Source: Owenia fusiformis
Lineage: Eukaryota > Annelida > Polychaeta > Sabellida > Oweniidae
Direction: 5' to 3'
Assembly: GCA_903813345.2 (NCBI GenBank)
Contig: CAIIXF020000006.1
Location: 11,662,348-11,726,347, forward strand
DNA length: 64,000 nucleotides
Positions 1-10,560 of this stretch are shown piece by piece. How positions within the stretch are numbered: the first letter of the stretch is position 1; each line of letters begins with the position of its first letter. Below the pieces are notes generated by a model that saw nothing but the letters and a program-made list of their open reading frames with translations, had not been told where the DNA came from and made no database searches. The translations under genes were made by a program, and so were the position numbers.

Positions 1-1275
1 ATTATTTCTTTGCTAAGAGCCTAAGATCATCAAACAAAATCCTCATGTATATTAGAATATATGAAATTAAATTTATAATATATTATTGTACTAAAATCAT
101 ATTAGGTCAGTCTTTTCACCAGGAGAATAATGATAAAAGAAATAGAGGAAAAGTTTTTTTTCATTTTTATTGAGGAATGGTATAGTATACATATAGCATG
201 TATTAAACATTCATATATGCATGATTCTTTCATTTTCAGAATTAAGAAAATTCTTTGACATGCAGCCACATATAACTGAATTTTGAATGTTGAAGAACAT
301 TCATTTTTTCCATCTGAAATCATTCCCATTTTACAGTATCATGGCCTCAAACACAATAATGGTAATTACAATGGTAAAGAACTGGGTCGGGGAGTTCACT
401 ATATATGAAATTTGGCGGGGGTCCTAGGCTGAACACTCAGACATCAATATATGTTCCCATACCAATCACAATAACACCCAAAACCCATACCAAATGTCCA
501 AATATAGGACCAATGTTAATTACCAAATATCCAGACCTTTCTTGCAATTCAATAAATAAGTAAATGTAATACCATGAACAATAAAGACTAAATGATTAAA
601 AGAAATTCCATGCTGTCATGGTAATAACATTCATAACTTCATGATCACCCCATAATTTAGTCTCATCTTGCTTTGAAATCTTAAGAAAGTTACATGTAAT
701 CTTTAAATTCGAATTCAAGAAGACGGGCATTTAAATGCCATGCAAAAACTTACATGTAATTCAATTGATAATTCTCAATTAGTAGTACACTGGTTCATCA
801 TGCTAGATTGTTGGATATCTGAAAGAAGAAAGAATACCATACTTAGAAATGAATATGATTTCATTTAAATTTTGCTATTTTTCTAGTGATGTTATATTTT
901 TAAAATGCTGCACTTACATGTAATGAACCAGAAAAGTGGCACTAATCACAATCAACGGACTCTCATGGTGATTTCTAATGCTAATTCCTTTATTCACAAG
1001 ATACCAATGAATAAGTATGCATGAAGGTATATGATTTTACATACATGTACACAAAGAAGCCTCTGAACTCGCCAAATCAATCAGAGCTTTTAATCACAAG
1101 ATCATGGACAATTATTACATGTATCTATTTATGGCCACTTCCTCTGACAACATTACTGATACAGTATTGATCAACATTTAAACACTTATTGAAATGTGTT
1201 TTGAACTACTTATTAAAGGTCATTGTCCAGAATGACATCACCTTAGAATTGAGGAGGTAACCAAGACACACCTCT
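1..1275. other. A/T-rich non-coding stretch
   Basis: No coding exon, RNA gene or clear repeat was recognised. Short words such as TACATGTA recur, as they do across the whole window. The only frames are short and carry no family motif. Confidence 0.5.
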
Positions 1276-1490
1276 TTAAAGGCCCCACGGAAAGTTTCAA
1301 CCACTTTGGCTTAAGTTTTAATGTAGTCTAACCCGATGGTATCAAAATTAATACATGAAACTTTTTCAATTTCAAAAAGGACTTTTTGTTCCAAAAATTA
1401 TGTTATAAGCTGAACAGATAAGCGGTTTTCATGAATTTTTGAAAAGTATCGAAAAGTTCTAAATGGCCACTGTGTAATTTACCCAGCAAG
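1276..1490 (+). mobile_element. Truncated end of a TTAA-target element
   Basis: It starts at a TTAA (1276-1279) followed by AGGCCCC. The next 200 bases match, in reverse orientation, the right end of the element at 6869-7698: shared words include CCACTTTGGCTTA and the segment around GGACTTTTTGTTCC. No matching right end is visible, so this is a one-ended fragment. The right limit is approximate. Confidence 0.55.
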
Positions 1491-1627
1491 CCCAAAACTT
1501 AATCAGATCTTGTCATCAGCACTAGGACATGGGTTTATCTATGGATGAGTGTGATGTAACTAATCAAGTCTCTGAATGTTTCCAAATACTTCATTTAATT
1601 AACCATCTTATGGTAGAAACTGAAACC

Positions 1628-1850
1628 AGGAGCATAGCCAGCTTTCAGTCAGGGGGGAGAATCTTTTTACAGTCAGATTGTGGCAAAAACAAGATTTATT
1701 TTAAATTTTACAAAAGCTGATGCAACTTCCTTCAAAATTGAGCTAGAAGCTTCAAATAAAAAGCATTCTAAAGCTCTTTTCTTCTTCTGGATTTTATTTC
1801 TTATTGGTTATGGGGGGTACACCCATCGCACCTCCCTGGCTACGCCTATG
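1628..1850. repeat. Short inverted-repeat element with GTAGCCAGG-type ends
   Basis: The left end reads AGGAGCATAGCCAG and the right end, reversed, AGGCGTAGCCAGG. G-runs lie just inside both ends. A related one-ended fragment is at 44392-44470. It resembles a small non-autonomous DNA element. No target duplication was identified. Confidence 0.4.
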
Positions 1851-2610
1851 GAAACTAATGCTTTGGTCGCTGGAGTGATATGTTGAAGATGAGTGCTGCC
1901 AGTAAGTTTGAAAGAATGGTTTAAAAGTGCAAAGGTGCAGAAAACTTATTCCAATAGAAAACATTTCAAGAGAATGATTAATTACCATTTCAAATACCAA
2001 GTAGGGTGTCTACTCCAAGAATTTTGATGTTGACATAGCTCATGTACTAAAAATTCCAAAACTCACAAGAAATGATCAAGATATTGGTTCGAATCTTTTG
2101 AGCTGTTTATTTTGAATTTATAGTCGGTTTTTATTTCAGAAAATAACGACATTTCGACGTTTTCATTTTTGGAAAATATCAAGTTTTGATCCTGGGAGCC
2201 AATCGTCCTTGCTCTATGGTGATATATTTGGAATCTTAATAAAGATCTAAGATCTAAAATATATTAAAGCTAGATTTTTAAAAGGTTTTGGTTTTCTACA
2301 ATGTAGAACATAGAAAAAAAGACAAGTCATGAAATGCAAATGTCTAAAATGGATCGGGAATCAGGTATCGCCATAGAGAACCCATGACCTATGATGCACA
2401 TAATAATACCAGATAGGGATTCAGAACTTAATTAGGAGATTTATCAAAAAATATTTTCATGAATTTGTCCTATATCTGCCTAAATATGATATGTACACTG
2501 TATACTTGCGTTGGTTGTTAAATTGCAAAATAGGTAGGGTATTAACAATGTCAAAGTCATTTGATCTCGTCCTAGAAGCAATATTTTGTCACTTGTATCT
2601 CCCAGAATCC
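1851..2610. other. Non-coding stretch, nothing recognised
   Basis: A/T-rich sequence with no long frame, repeat array or splice-flanked exon that I could support. A GGTTCGAATCT word near 2086 looks like a tRNA B box but lacks the rest of a tRNA. Confidence 0.4.
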
Positions 2611-2619
2611 CTTTAAAGA

Positions 2620-3345
2620 AAATTATATGAACTCCGACTTAGATTTCTATGGTCAGAAACTTAAGTTCATGGCCAGAACCGGATGTTTTGGCATTCGCTC
2701 CGACTATCAGAGATGGGGTCAAGGCAATGGCATATGTCTCTTAGGTAATCTCAATGTTAAGGATACTATACAACATAGACTTTTTGTCTGTCCCTACTTT
2801 GGAAGTGATAGGAATGTATTTTTCAATAATGTTATGTACACAGTACAGGGGCGGATCTGGGAACCAACAAGGGGGGGGGGCCCAAATTTCAGGTCAGAGA
2901 CAAAAACTTCCGCCCTTGCGGGGGAAAATTTTTTGGGCCCCTAAAACCTAAATTGGGCACAAATTTAGAAATTTTGAGGCCCATTTTCTTCAAAATTTGG
3001 CCTGAAATTAAAAAATAAGGCCTCAAAAGGCCTAGTTGTGACCAAAAAGGCCCACTTTTGGGGGCCTTAAGGCCAGCCCCCCCCCAGCCATGATCCGCCA
3101 GTGCAGTACTTTAATCTTGTGGGGACATGAAAATTACATGAAGTTTGACAAATAAGTATTTCAAGTTGTTTTTAAAGAAAATACATGTGCAGTGAGCACA
3201 ATTGTCGTATGCATGTTTTTAGTGGCTTTTTGCATAATATGTTTTATCTCATTTATATTTTATATATGATGTAATGGATGCACCGATTGAGTGCTGCTGT
3301 TCTAATAGCATTTTCCAAATAAATAAATTTTTAAAAAAAATAACA
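2620..3345 (+). pseudogene. LINE (non-LTR retrotransposon) 3' remnant
   Basis: The frame from 2627 ends in a region typical of the C-terminus of CR1/L2-type LINE ORF2 proteins: an RTGCFG-like segment, then RWGQG, then a zinc-knuckle-like stretch whose second half reads DTIQHRLFVCPYF and is followed by FFNNV. The family normally has a CPLCN-like cysteine pair before this; here it reads CLLGN, so one cysteine is lost. No reverse transcriptase core is present, so this is the usual 5'-truncated copy. A MITE (2847-3103) interrupts it. After the MITE the 3' tail continues to an AATAAATAAA and short A-run near 3320-3340. Assignment to a LINE is fairly sure; the clade is a guess. Confidence 0.6.
2847..3103. 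mobile_element. GGCGGATC-ended MITE inserted in the LINE remnant
   Basis: The ends are AGGGGCGGATC and, reversed, CACTGGCGGATC. The six bases CAGTAC occur immediately outside both ends (2841-2846 and 3104-3109), as expected of a target duplication. Inside are G/C runs and repeated GGCC words that fold back on each other. Related copies lie at 12838-13118 and 58368-58516. It carries no coding sequence. Confidence 0.65.
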
Positions 3346-3740
3346 TAAATCATAAACATGATTTATAAATGTACTGTCCATGTATAAAATGGGGGAAATT
3401 CAAGCTACATCGAAATGAGTATTAAATGACCACAAATTATAGTCATGACAAAAATATTTGGATGATTTAATTAACAACAATTTCAAACTTTGCATTGGAC
3501 CTTTAAATATTTAGCAACCTGTGTAGGTATAGCGACAGCGCAATCATTGTAATCTCCTATTACTGCTGACCAAGGGAAGTTATTTTATTGGTGTTGCATG
3601 TATAATGCATGAGATGATAACTAGATCCAAACGTAAGTAACATCTTTAGATAGCTTTTAAGAATTTTAGAAATATCTGATATAAAATATCTGATGAAATA
3701 TTGATCAGGAGCCAACAATTTATGCCTAATGCATCATTCA
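3346..3740. other. Non-coding stretch, nothing recognised
   Basis: A/T-rich sequence after the LINE tail. No exon or repeat boundary was supported. Confidence 0.4.
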
Positions 3741-3753
3741 AAAGTTTGCATGA

Positions 3754-3905
3754 GACCCCCCCCCCCCCCATGCAGGCATGGGTGGGGAATTTGACAAATT
3801 TTGCCTGTCTAATTCCTTACCCTGAGGCCAAACTAATATGTCAATTTCCCTACCCTTGGAGCAATAAATCTGGTCAAATATTCGCGACCCCCGGGTCGAG
3901 ACACC
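3754..3905. repeat. Degenerate minisatellite with TCAAATTCC/ACCC words
   Basis: A C-run near 3755-3770 is followed by several diverged units of roughly 35 bases of the form (G)TCAAATTCCYTACCCTKGGGC. The same unit type recurs at 4612-4760, so these are two blocks of one dispersed tandem repeat. Frames crossing it are shadows of the repeat. Confidence 0.5.
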
Positions 3906-4611
3906 ATTTATGTTCATAGGATTCTTCGCGGAACGTCGACTACACATGCTACAATTAATTTATGAATGAAATGTTCGCTTGGAATTTCCATATAACCAAT
4001 AGAGAAACAGCTTTTTAAATGATGCAATTACCTGCGAAATTAAAAGCCAATGAGAATACAGTCCATTTAATGACGACGTTTTCACAAATTGCCTGAAAGT
4101 TTTGACAAAATGAGCAGAGAGGGACATGGTTTTACTCTTGGTTTGTATCTGTTCTACAGAAGTGGAGAACATACATGTACCTGTGTGAACGATCATTTTT
4201 TGTGGAATGGGCGGGTGGATTGTTGCGTTTGATGGGTACAAATCTGGAACAAATCCACATCGTAGTAATTTTGAAAGGTCTCTTGTAATTTATGCAATGA
4301 CGTATTTTAAGATATTGGCTTTTTACTTTAATAGGTTACCTCCCTCCATTTTATTCATCTATATAAAATTAATTAAATTGAATTCGTTCGAACGTAACTT
4401 TTTTTCAAAAATTAATTTAAATTGCTAATAATCTATAAATCAATAAAATTATGAGCTTATAAATATAAGTAGATATTCCACCCCTGAAACTATACCTAAC
4501 ATGTAGATGAGTTATTTTCTTCTGTTCCCGATATGAGCGATCATTAATTCATTCAATATACCAATAGTTTGCAAATTCCAAGAATCCTAAAGTATATACT
4601 GGACGAAACAG
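3906..4611. other. Non-coding stretch, nothing recognised
   Basis: Frames on both strands here are under 100 codons, lack family motifs and are not flanked by convincing splice sites. Confidence 0.4.
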
Positions 4612-4760
4612 ATTCAGTCGAAAATCCCCAATCCCAGGGACATTTAAATCAAATTCCCCACCACCGGGATGACAATATTCGTCAAATTCCTACCCCTGGG
4701 GGGCAATATTGTGGATCAAATTCCTTACTCTCCTTGCGTGGGGGGGGGTCTAATAATGTA
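4612..4760. repeat. Second block of the TCAAATTCC/ACCC minisatellite
   Basis: About four diverged units with TCAAATTCC followed by ACCCCTGGG-like words and GGCAATATT spacers, ending in a G-run at 4740-4749. Same unit type as 3754-3905. Confidence 0.5.
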
Positions 4761-6195
4761 ATATTAGACAATCAATTTATAAATGTATATAATATTGAAT
4801 GATGAGGGTTGAGACTGACAATTGATATTCAAGGATTTCAGCCCTGGACTTTTATTTCTCTTAGAGTGCTCACCATATATAATTGGCATCTTCATTTTCT
4901 ATCACATTCCTTGACCATGGTGATTTTAGACTTCATACTTTCCAATAATGTCTAAATACATTTTATGTATTCTCAACTATGTATGGTCACTTGGAAATTC
5001 TCTTCTTTTTAACATGGGAGTCCTCACTTCAGCAGGTGTCCTTTATTTATGGTTAGCACTGTAGGTGTTGTATTCAAATCTTTGCATGATCGCGTAGCGG
5101 GATGCAAACTTTAGGAACCAAGCTGGAGTGGAATGAATCAGCCTCAATGCATTGATTCTTGGGCTTAAATTCTTTTCACACATTACAAAATATTTTCAAC
5201 GAAATTACCTAAAAGATACATAATCACCAAAAAACATTATTCACAATGAAACTTTTTGCAACGGTCATGTTGGCAAAGTATCAATTTCAATCTGTAGAGT
5301 CAAGTTGCCACCTTGACAACAGTTCAACAGGTAACCTTTGATGAGTTGTTGGGTTATATAATGCAATGCAGTTATATGAAATGGCATGTTCAAATTGGCT
5401 GGAATATCCAAGATGCGAGTTGAAATAATCTTGATTTAAGTCATTATCAATTCAAAATTCAGTCAAACTGATGTCATATTTGGAATCTACAAGTAAAATA
5501 ACATCTGAAAATGCGGTTTGGAAATAGTTTTTCTCTGAAAATGTGACTTCTAGGTCGGGGAGATTCCCCATAGACCCCATGTTGTAAAATCACAAAAAGT
5601 GAAATATTTTTCTTGTGTTGGGCAGATAATATTTTCTTTTACTGGACATATTTTAATTTGTATAACTATCAGATACATAAGGGTAATATGAGAAGTGAAC
5701 CACTGAAACTGATGAACATTAAAGTAAAAGAGAATTTTGTACCCTGCCATGTTATTTTCCCTGAATCAGCCACCTAGTGGCGAAACTGATAACTACCTAC
5801 TCGCATCTGAGTAATTGGACACACCTTGCCTAGCTTTGTGTGAATGCTAATTGAAGGTGAGGGAACACAAGACCCTTGAGAAAAAATTGCAAAGTCGAAT
5901 CATTCAAATTCCTCATTAGAATTCATTTGTTCTATGTTCCCTTGTTATAAAATGTTTTACTATTTGGGTACCTTATCATTCTGATACTCAGACCATCTCT
6001 GGCAATGCACAAGGATGTGTTCTAGAAGGAAACTGAGAGAAGGCTGTGATATCTCACGATGGTACCTGAAGTGATCCATTCACCATTCAGAAAAACAGAT
6101 TCTAAACAATCAGAAGCCTCGCAGGAAAAAGGCAGTTACAAGACTGAGTGATGATACTTTGTTTGTGATTCATATTTCTAATTCGCTTTTGTTAA
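4761..6195. other. Non-coding stretch; part resembles 44080-44240
   Basis: No exon was supported. The segment from about 5158 (GGGCTTAAATTCTTTTCACA and onward) resembles 44090-44240 in word order, which suggests a diverged dispersed repeat. The boundaries are not clear. Confidence 0.35.
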
Positions 6196-6200
6196 ACATT

Positions 6201-6355
6201 CAGGTCCGTAGTCCGGTCAAAAATTCTTTCAAAATCATTCAGTTTTTCACAATTCTGAGAACTTTTCATGTTATTTTTAGCCAAATTTGTCAAGTGAACC
6301 CCCCTGGAGTTTTTCTGAAAGTGAACCCCCTTGGCAAAACCTGGGTACAGGCCTG
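6201..6355. repeat. Small element with CAGGYCYGTA ends
   Basis: The left end reads CAGGTCCGTA; the right end, reversed, CAGGCCTGTA. The interior has GTGAACCCCC words and no coding potential. A similar 99-base unit is at 28526-28624. No target duplication is clear, so this may be a diverged MITE. Confidence 0.4.
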
Positions 6356-6736
6356 ACCTTATCTCTGTAGCAAATGATTTGAGAGCCAAAACCCCTAATA
6401 GATGATGTCAATAACAATTAAAAGTTCAAAAGTTGAATGTTGTTGAAGGAACTTAGTGCCACTTACTCAATTCAATTCAGATGTTCCATTTAAATTATTG
6501 CATATTCAAAAGCACAGGTTAAATTAACAATCTTTCCAGGTGGAGTAAAACAGATGATTCAGACAATAGAATATATTGAAATATCTTAATATTTGTGTGA
6601 TGAAGACTGTTGATTTCTTATGTGCACAACCAATATCATTTTATCATAACACTTTAACTAAGTGTAAGCAAGATTTGTACATACAATGTGGTAAAAGTGC
6701 AGAATTTATAAGCTGTATAGTATATTATATTTCCAG

Positions 6737-6790
6737 GAATCCCTCCTGAAAAAAGAAAGGCCACTGACATTGATGACAATGCAGCAGCAG
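6737..6790 (+). CDS. Internal exon of the coiled-coil protein gene
   Basis: A polypyrimidine/TTTCCAG acceptor ends at 6736 and a GTTAGT donor begins at 6791, giving a 54-base exon. It starts and ends in phase 1, so it is symmetric. It encodes IPPEKRKATDIDDNAAA, a lysine/arginine-rich then acidic segment that could be part of a nuclear localisation signal. Joining the final G at 6790 to CA at 7876 makes an alanine codon and keeps the downstream frame open, which is the main support for this exon. Upstream exons were not found: they lie before this one, perhaps outside the window or too short to see. Confidence 0.55.
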
Positions 6791-6868
6791 GTTAGTAGTA
6801 TTTTTTATATCTTTTTTATTTATTTATATGATATAGACACTACAATATAGTGCTGCGGCTAGGCTTAA

Positions 6869-7698
6869 AGTCCCCGTCTAAAGTTTGAAAATATTTTTTT
6901 ATAATTCATTTGCTATTTGTCAGGACTTGAAAAGTGATTTTAGAGATTTTTGAACAAAAAAATTTTTGAAGAAAAAAGTTGTGAGCATTTCATTTCTCAA
7001 ATATTCAAATTTACTGCCATTTTTCAAAAAAAGTTGAAATTTCTTCATCATCAAATATTTCTTAATGCATTTCAAAAAAATTATCTTTTTAACACCAATG
7101 CAAAGATTGAACAAAGGACACACTATTTCAATAATAAAATGCCATATTTAATGGGCCACTTCAATGTTTTAGCATATCAAAAATATTTTGAAACATTAGT
7201 GATGTCACTAAGGTACCGAAAAAATTTTGAAAAAAATTGAAATTTTTTTTTCGATGTCAATCTTTTCTAAATATGTTAGACTTTCATAAAAAAACAATGT
7301 TGATTGTCTAACCAGGTTAAAAGGAAGAACAAATTATGTTTTAGATATCATTGTACCATTGGTTTCTATGAGAACTAAAATTTTGAAATGCGTTTTTCTC
7401 AGAACCATTTTCATGCACTGATAAGTTCATTTCTCGCTTATTTATGAACCGATTTTCTTAATTTTTTCGGAAGAAACATTGGAGGATGAATGCTATACAT
7501 TGGTATGAATTGTGGCTAATTAGTAGATATGAGTGACCTCTCAAAGTTGGTTTAAAATAAATTCACAAATTTTGGAACAAAAAGTCTATCAAAAACCACT
7601 TTTTGAAATTTAAAAAAAAAGTTTCACATATCACACTTTGATAACATTGGGTAAGACTACAATATAAGCCAAAGTGGTTTAAACTTTATATGGGGCCT
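6869..7698. mobile_element. TTAA-target element in the coiled-coil gene intron
   Basis: It is flanked by TTAA at 6865-6868 and 7699-7702. The ends are AGTCCCCGTCTAAAGTTT and, reversed, AGGCCCCATATAAAGTTT. TTAA duplication is the hallmark of piggyBac-type and some Kolobok elements. There is no transposase frame, so the copy is non-autonomous. It fills most of the 1,085-base intron. A fragment of the same family is at 1276-1490. Confidence 0.6.
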
Positions 7699-7875
7699 TT
7701 AAAAGCATTATTAGCCACATCTAGAATACTTATATTAGTAGTATGCAACTCCCCTTCAATGAGTCTCACTAAATTATGTTATTCATTATTATAAATTGAT
7801 ACGTCTATATTGTATATTATGTTAGTTTACACCATATAGCATGGCCATTTAGTTCTGTCATTCCTTATTTTCTAG

Positions 7876-8528
7876 CAATTCCAAACAAGAGACAGAAAAC
7901 ACTCTTGTGTGAAGTAGAGAAAGAAAATGCTGAGCTAAAGAGGGAGAATGTATATCTTTTAGACAGCATTCGCTTTCGAAATCATCAGCTGGAGGATGAA
8001 AGAGAAAGTAAGAAGAAGTTATGTTTACAACTGGAGAGATATCAACTGGAGGATGAACGTAGAAAGAAAGAAAGGGAATGGCCAGAATCCCACGATGTGT
8101 TGACGGGAATGAAAGAAGAACGAGATGGTGTCTTATCCTTGTTTGAAGAGAAGAAGGCCATAAATAAAGCTGACGAGTCAAACTTCTTGATGAAACAACA
8201 CAATAAGAAGGAAGGTTGGAGGCTAAAGAAGGAAAGAGAGCGCCTGAAAAGGAAAGAGAATGGTTTGGATGAGAGAGAGAATGATTTGGATGAGAGAGAG
8301 AATGGCTTGGATGAAAGAGAGAAGGAATTGATTGAAATGAAAAAGATAATCCAAGAGCAGTTTGCATACATCAAACAAGCCAACACCCCTAAAATGCAGT
8401 ATATCATACAGCAAAAGGAAGAAAGGGAGGAGAACATGATTCAAAGGATGGGAGAGATGCAACAGGAGAACAACAGCCTCAGGGACATGTTGTGTGAGAT
8501 TCAACATCTAAGTGGTTGTTGCATATGA
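7876..8528 (+). CDS. Terminal exon of a charged coiled-coil protein, function unknown
   Basis: The exon follows a TTTTCTAG acceptor (ends 7875) and stays open for 217 codons to TGA at 8526-8528. With the upstream exon the visible protein has about 235 residues. It begins IPNKRQKTLLCEVEKENAEL, a basic patch followed by heptad-like leucines. Nearly the whole length is rich in E, K, R and Q and predicts a long coiled coil. Near 8257-8331 a 21-base unit repeats as a seven-residue motif (ENGLDER, ENDLDER, ENGLDER, EKEL), one heptad per repeat. The C-terminus ends with LSGCCI. There is no membrane segment, signal peptide or enzyme motif. Together with KRK/KRQK it could be a nuclear scaffold or dimerising protein, but no family is recognised. 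Codon use is clearly coding-like, unlike the surrounding frames. A mariner begins 32 bases after the stop and supplies the nearest AATAAA. Confidence 0.75.
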
Positions 8529-8913
8529 AATGATGAAAGTATTATTTCATGTCTCATGTACGAGGGTTGATCCAAAAGTTCTGAACTGTTTGCTCTAAAA
8601 TTCTTAATACTTTATGAATATTGTTCATATTTGGCCACAACCACCCCATATATAGTAGTTTCATTTTGTGTAAAAATAAGCAATAAATTTGACCAGCAAC
8701 ATAGGTGTCTGGTTACCATAGCAACATGACAACAGGGTAGGTGGAGCAAGAGTACGACACAGTTATCCTGGTTCACTCTGTGGCAACTGGAGCCACCGTC
8801 AATGGAGCTTATTATTCAAAGGTCAGTTACAAACCATATCGCTCATTTATAAAGTTGTAATTTAGATTACTTTTATGTGGTATGCTGATCTATTTTGAGT
8901 CAATCAATTAGGT

Positions 8914-9319
8914 ATGACACTTACTCAGTTTAAAAATGTGTTCCAGGTGCTGAAGAAAGATCTTAAAGATGCTATGAGAAAAAAAACGACCGGATCTTGG
9001 GAATTTTTACTCTCACTATGTATTGCCTCAGCCCACAGAGCCGATGTTACAATAGGGACAATACACAAGTGCTTGCAGGCCCAACTACAGCCCCATCTGC
9101 CACATTCTCCCGATATGGAACCATGTGACTTTCTTGTTTCCTGAGGCCAAGAAACCACTGCGTGGTATCCATTTCTATGATGAAGCTGACTTTATCCAGG
9201 CATTTACTCATAGCGTTTATGCTACAGCTAAAGGTGGACTTAACTATGTATTTCAGGACTAGTTGAAACGCTGTAAGAAATGTGTAGCACATGGTGGTGA
9301 CTATTTTGAAGGCGAATGA
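8914..9319 (+). pseudogene. Broken mariner transposase, C-terminal part
   Basis: The first frame (8914-9144) ends with LPHSPDMEPCDF, matching the family segment around the last catalytic aspartate (usually YSPDLAPCDFFLFP). The earlier DNAPAH-like segment is degraded to CIASAHRA, so that aspartate is gone. A frame change just after CDF moves the match to another frame, which continues with FPEAKKPLRGIHFYDEADF, reaches an in-frame TAG, then gives LKRCKKCVAHGGDYFEGE and a stop at 9317-9319. The N-terminal DNA-binding half is missing. It cannot encode an active enzyme. Confidence 0.8.
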
Positions 9320-9549
9320 ACTTCTAAACTATAATTATCTATTGGATGAGACTTTATGGGGGTGAAACTCAACGTATTGAATTGATCTGAAATAGTTCTT
9401 CAATTGCTGAAATTCGGAATAAAGTTTAATTTATTCCAGTTCCACCTACCCTGTTGTCATGTTGCTATGGTAACCAGACACCTATGTTGCTGGTCAGATT
9501 TATTGTTTATTTTTACACAAAATGAAACTACTATATATGGGGTGGCTGT

Positions 9550-9880
9550 AAATGGATGTAAATGCACTATATAGACTTTTCTAGACTTTTTTGAAACACC
9601 ACATTTTCTGTTTCGTTTGATAAAAATAAATGGTCCATTAGGACTCTAATTGAAGAGATATACCAATGAAAAAGTCAACGTGTGAGTGGGAGAATGCATG
9701 AATGAATGAATTTGAATGGGTATGAATGAAGTTCAAGTTGTAAGATCATGTAAAATTATATCTATTTAAACTTATAGTACATATTTCTACATATAAAACT
9801 TTTGTGAAATTACAAATGAAATTACATTTGTACTCTTTTATATATTGTACTTGAAATGTATTAAATGAGAACTTGAATAA

Positions 9881-9908
<28 letters not shown>
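9550..9908 (+). mobile_element. Poly(A)-tailed retroinsert inside the mariner
   Basis: An 18-base direct repeat (9532-9549 and 9909-9926) flanks the insert. The insert ends with AATAAA (9876-9881) overlapping a 20-base A-run (9879-9898) and a short TA run. This is the signature of LINE-driven insertion of a polyadenylated RNA. The body has no coding frame; it could be a 3' UTR fragment of some mRNA or a SINE-like sequence. It interrupts the right inverted repeat, so it is younger than the mariner. Confidence 0.75.
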
Positions 9909-9914
<6 letters not shown>

Positions 9915-10184
9915 TGGGGTGGCTGTGGCCAACATGAACAATATTCATAAAATATTAAGATCTTTAGAGCAAATGGTTCGGAATTTTTGAATCAACCCCC
10001 GTACATGTTTCATGTAATTTGAACAAATTAATAATGATTTTATGTTAGTCAATGTTTACATGGGCTTTGAAAGCCCATGATGATCATAAGCAACATTTTC
10101 ATACTGTATTAATTGGCAAAATAAGATTATTTTTGTTTTAAATGTTAGAGCTAAACCCTGTATACACTATACATTAATTTTCAA

Positions 10185-10560
10185 TCGTTTCAATTGTTTC
10201 AATCAGTTCAATAGTTACAATGCTTGCATCATTTCCTACGATTCAATGCTTGCGTCATTTCGAGCATTTCAATCGTTTCAATTGATTCGCTTTTGAAATG
10301 AATTTAAAGTTTCGCTGTTTGCGCCTGTTTCGCCGTTTCAAGCATTTCAATCATACGGCCAATTCATGAAGAAACAGACGAAATGATTGAAAAGAAAAAC
10401 AAATATGCACATCTTTCATTTCAAGCATTTCGCCGGGACTTTTCAACCGTTTCAATCAATACGTCTCGAAAAATAAAATTACTGTTTCGCTGCTTTTGCC
10501 TGTTTCGCTGCTTTTGCCTGTTTCGCCTTTTTTCAAGCATTTCAATCAATTCGCTTAAGC
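10185..10560. repeat. TTTCAATCR-type short-unit repeat
   Basis: Units of about 9-10 bases such as TTTCAATCG, GTTTCAATT and GCATTTCAA recur irregularly, then a 17-base unit (TGTTTCGCTGCTTTTGC) repeats near 10485-10520. The frame 10383-10625 is a by-product of this repeat. Confidence 0.5.

Larger units (their letters stand above)
8561..10001 (+). mobile_element. Mariner-family transposon with long terminal inverted repeats
   Basis: The outer ends are CGAGGGTTGATCCAAAAGTT and, reversed, CGGGGGTTGATTCAAAAATT, flanked by TA at 8559-8560 and 10002-10003. The inverted repeats run about 185 bases: left 8561-8745, right 9441-10001, the right one split by a later retroinsert (9550-9908). Between them lies a decayed transposase (8914-9319). 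The end sequence and TA target fit Tc1/mariner. Repeats this long are more than the roughly 30 bases usual for classic mariners. Confidence 0.85.

Noticed and set aside
2070-2100. GGTTCGAATCT word resembling a tRNA B box
   Set aside because: No A box, anticodon arm or acceptor stem pairing is found upstream or downstream.
7858-8507. Minus-strand frames opposite the coiled-coil exon, including one of 169 codons
   Set aside because: They are antisense shadows of a purine-rich coding exon, which leaves few stops on the other strand.
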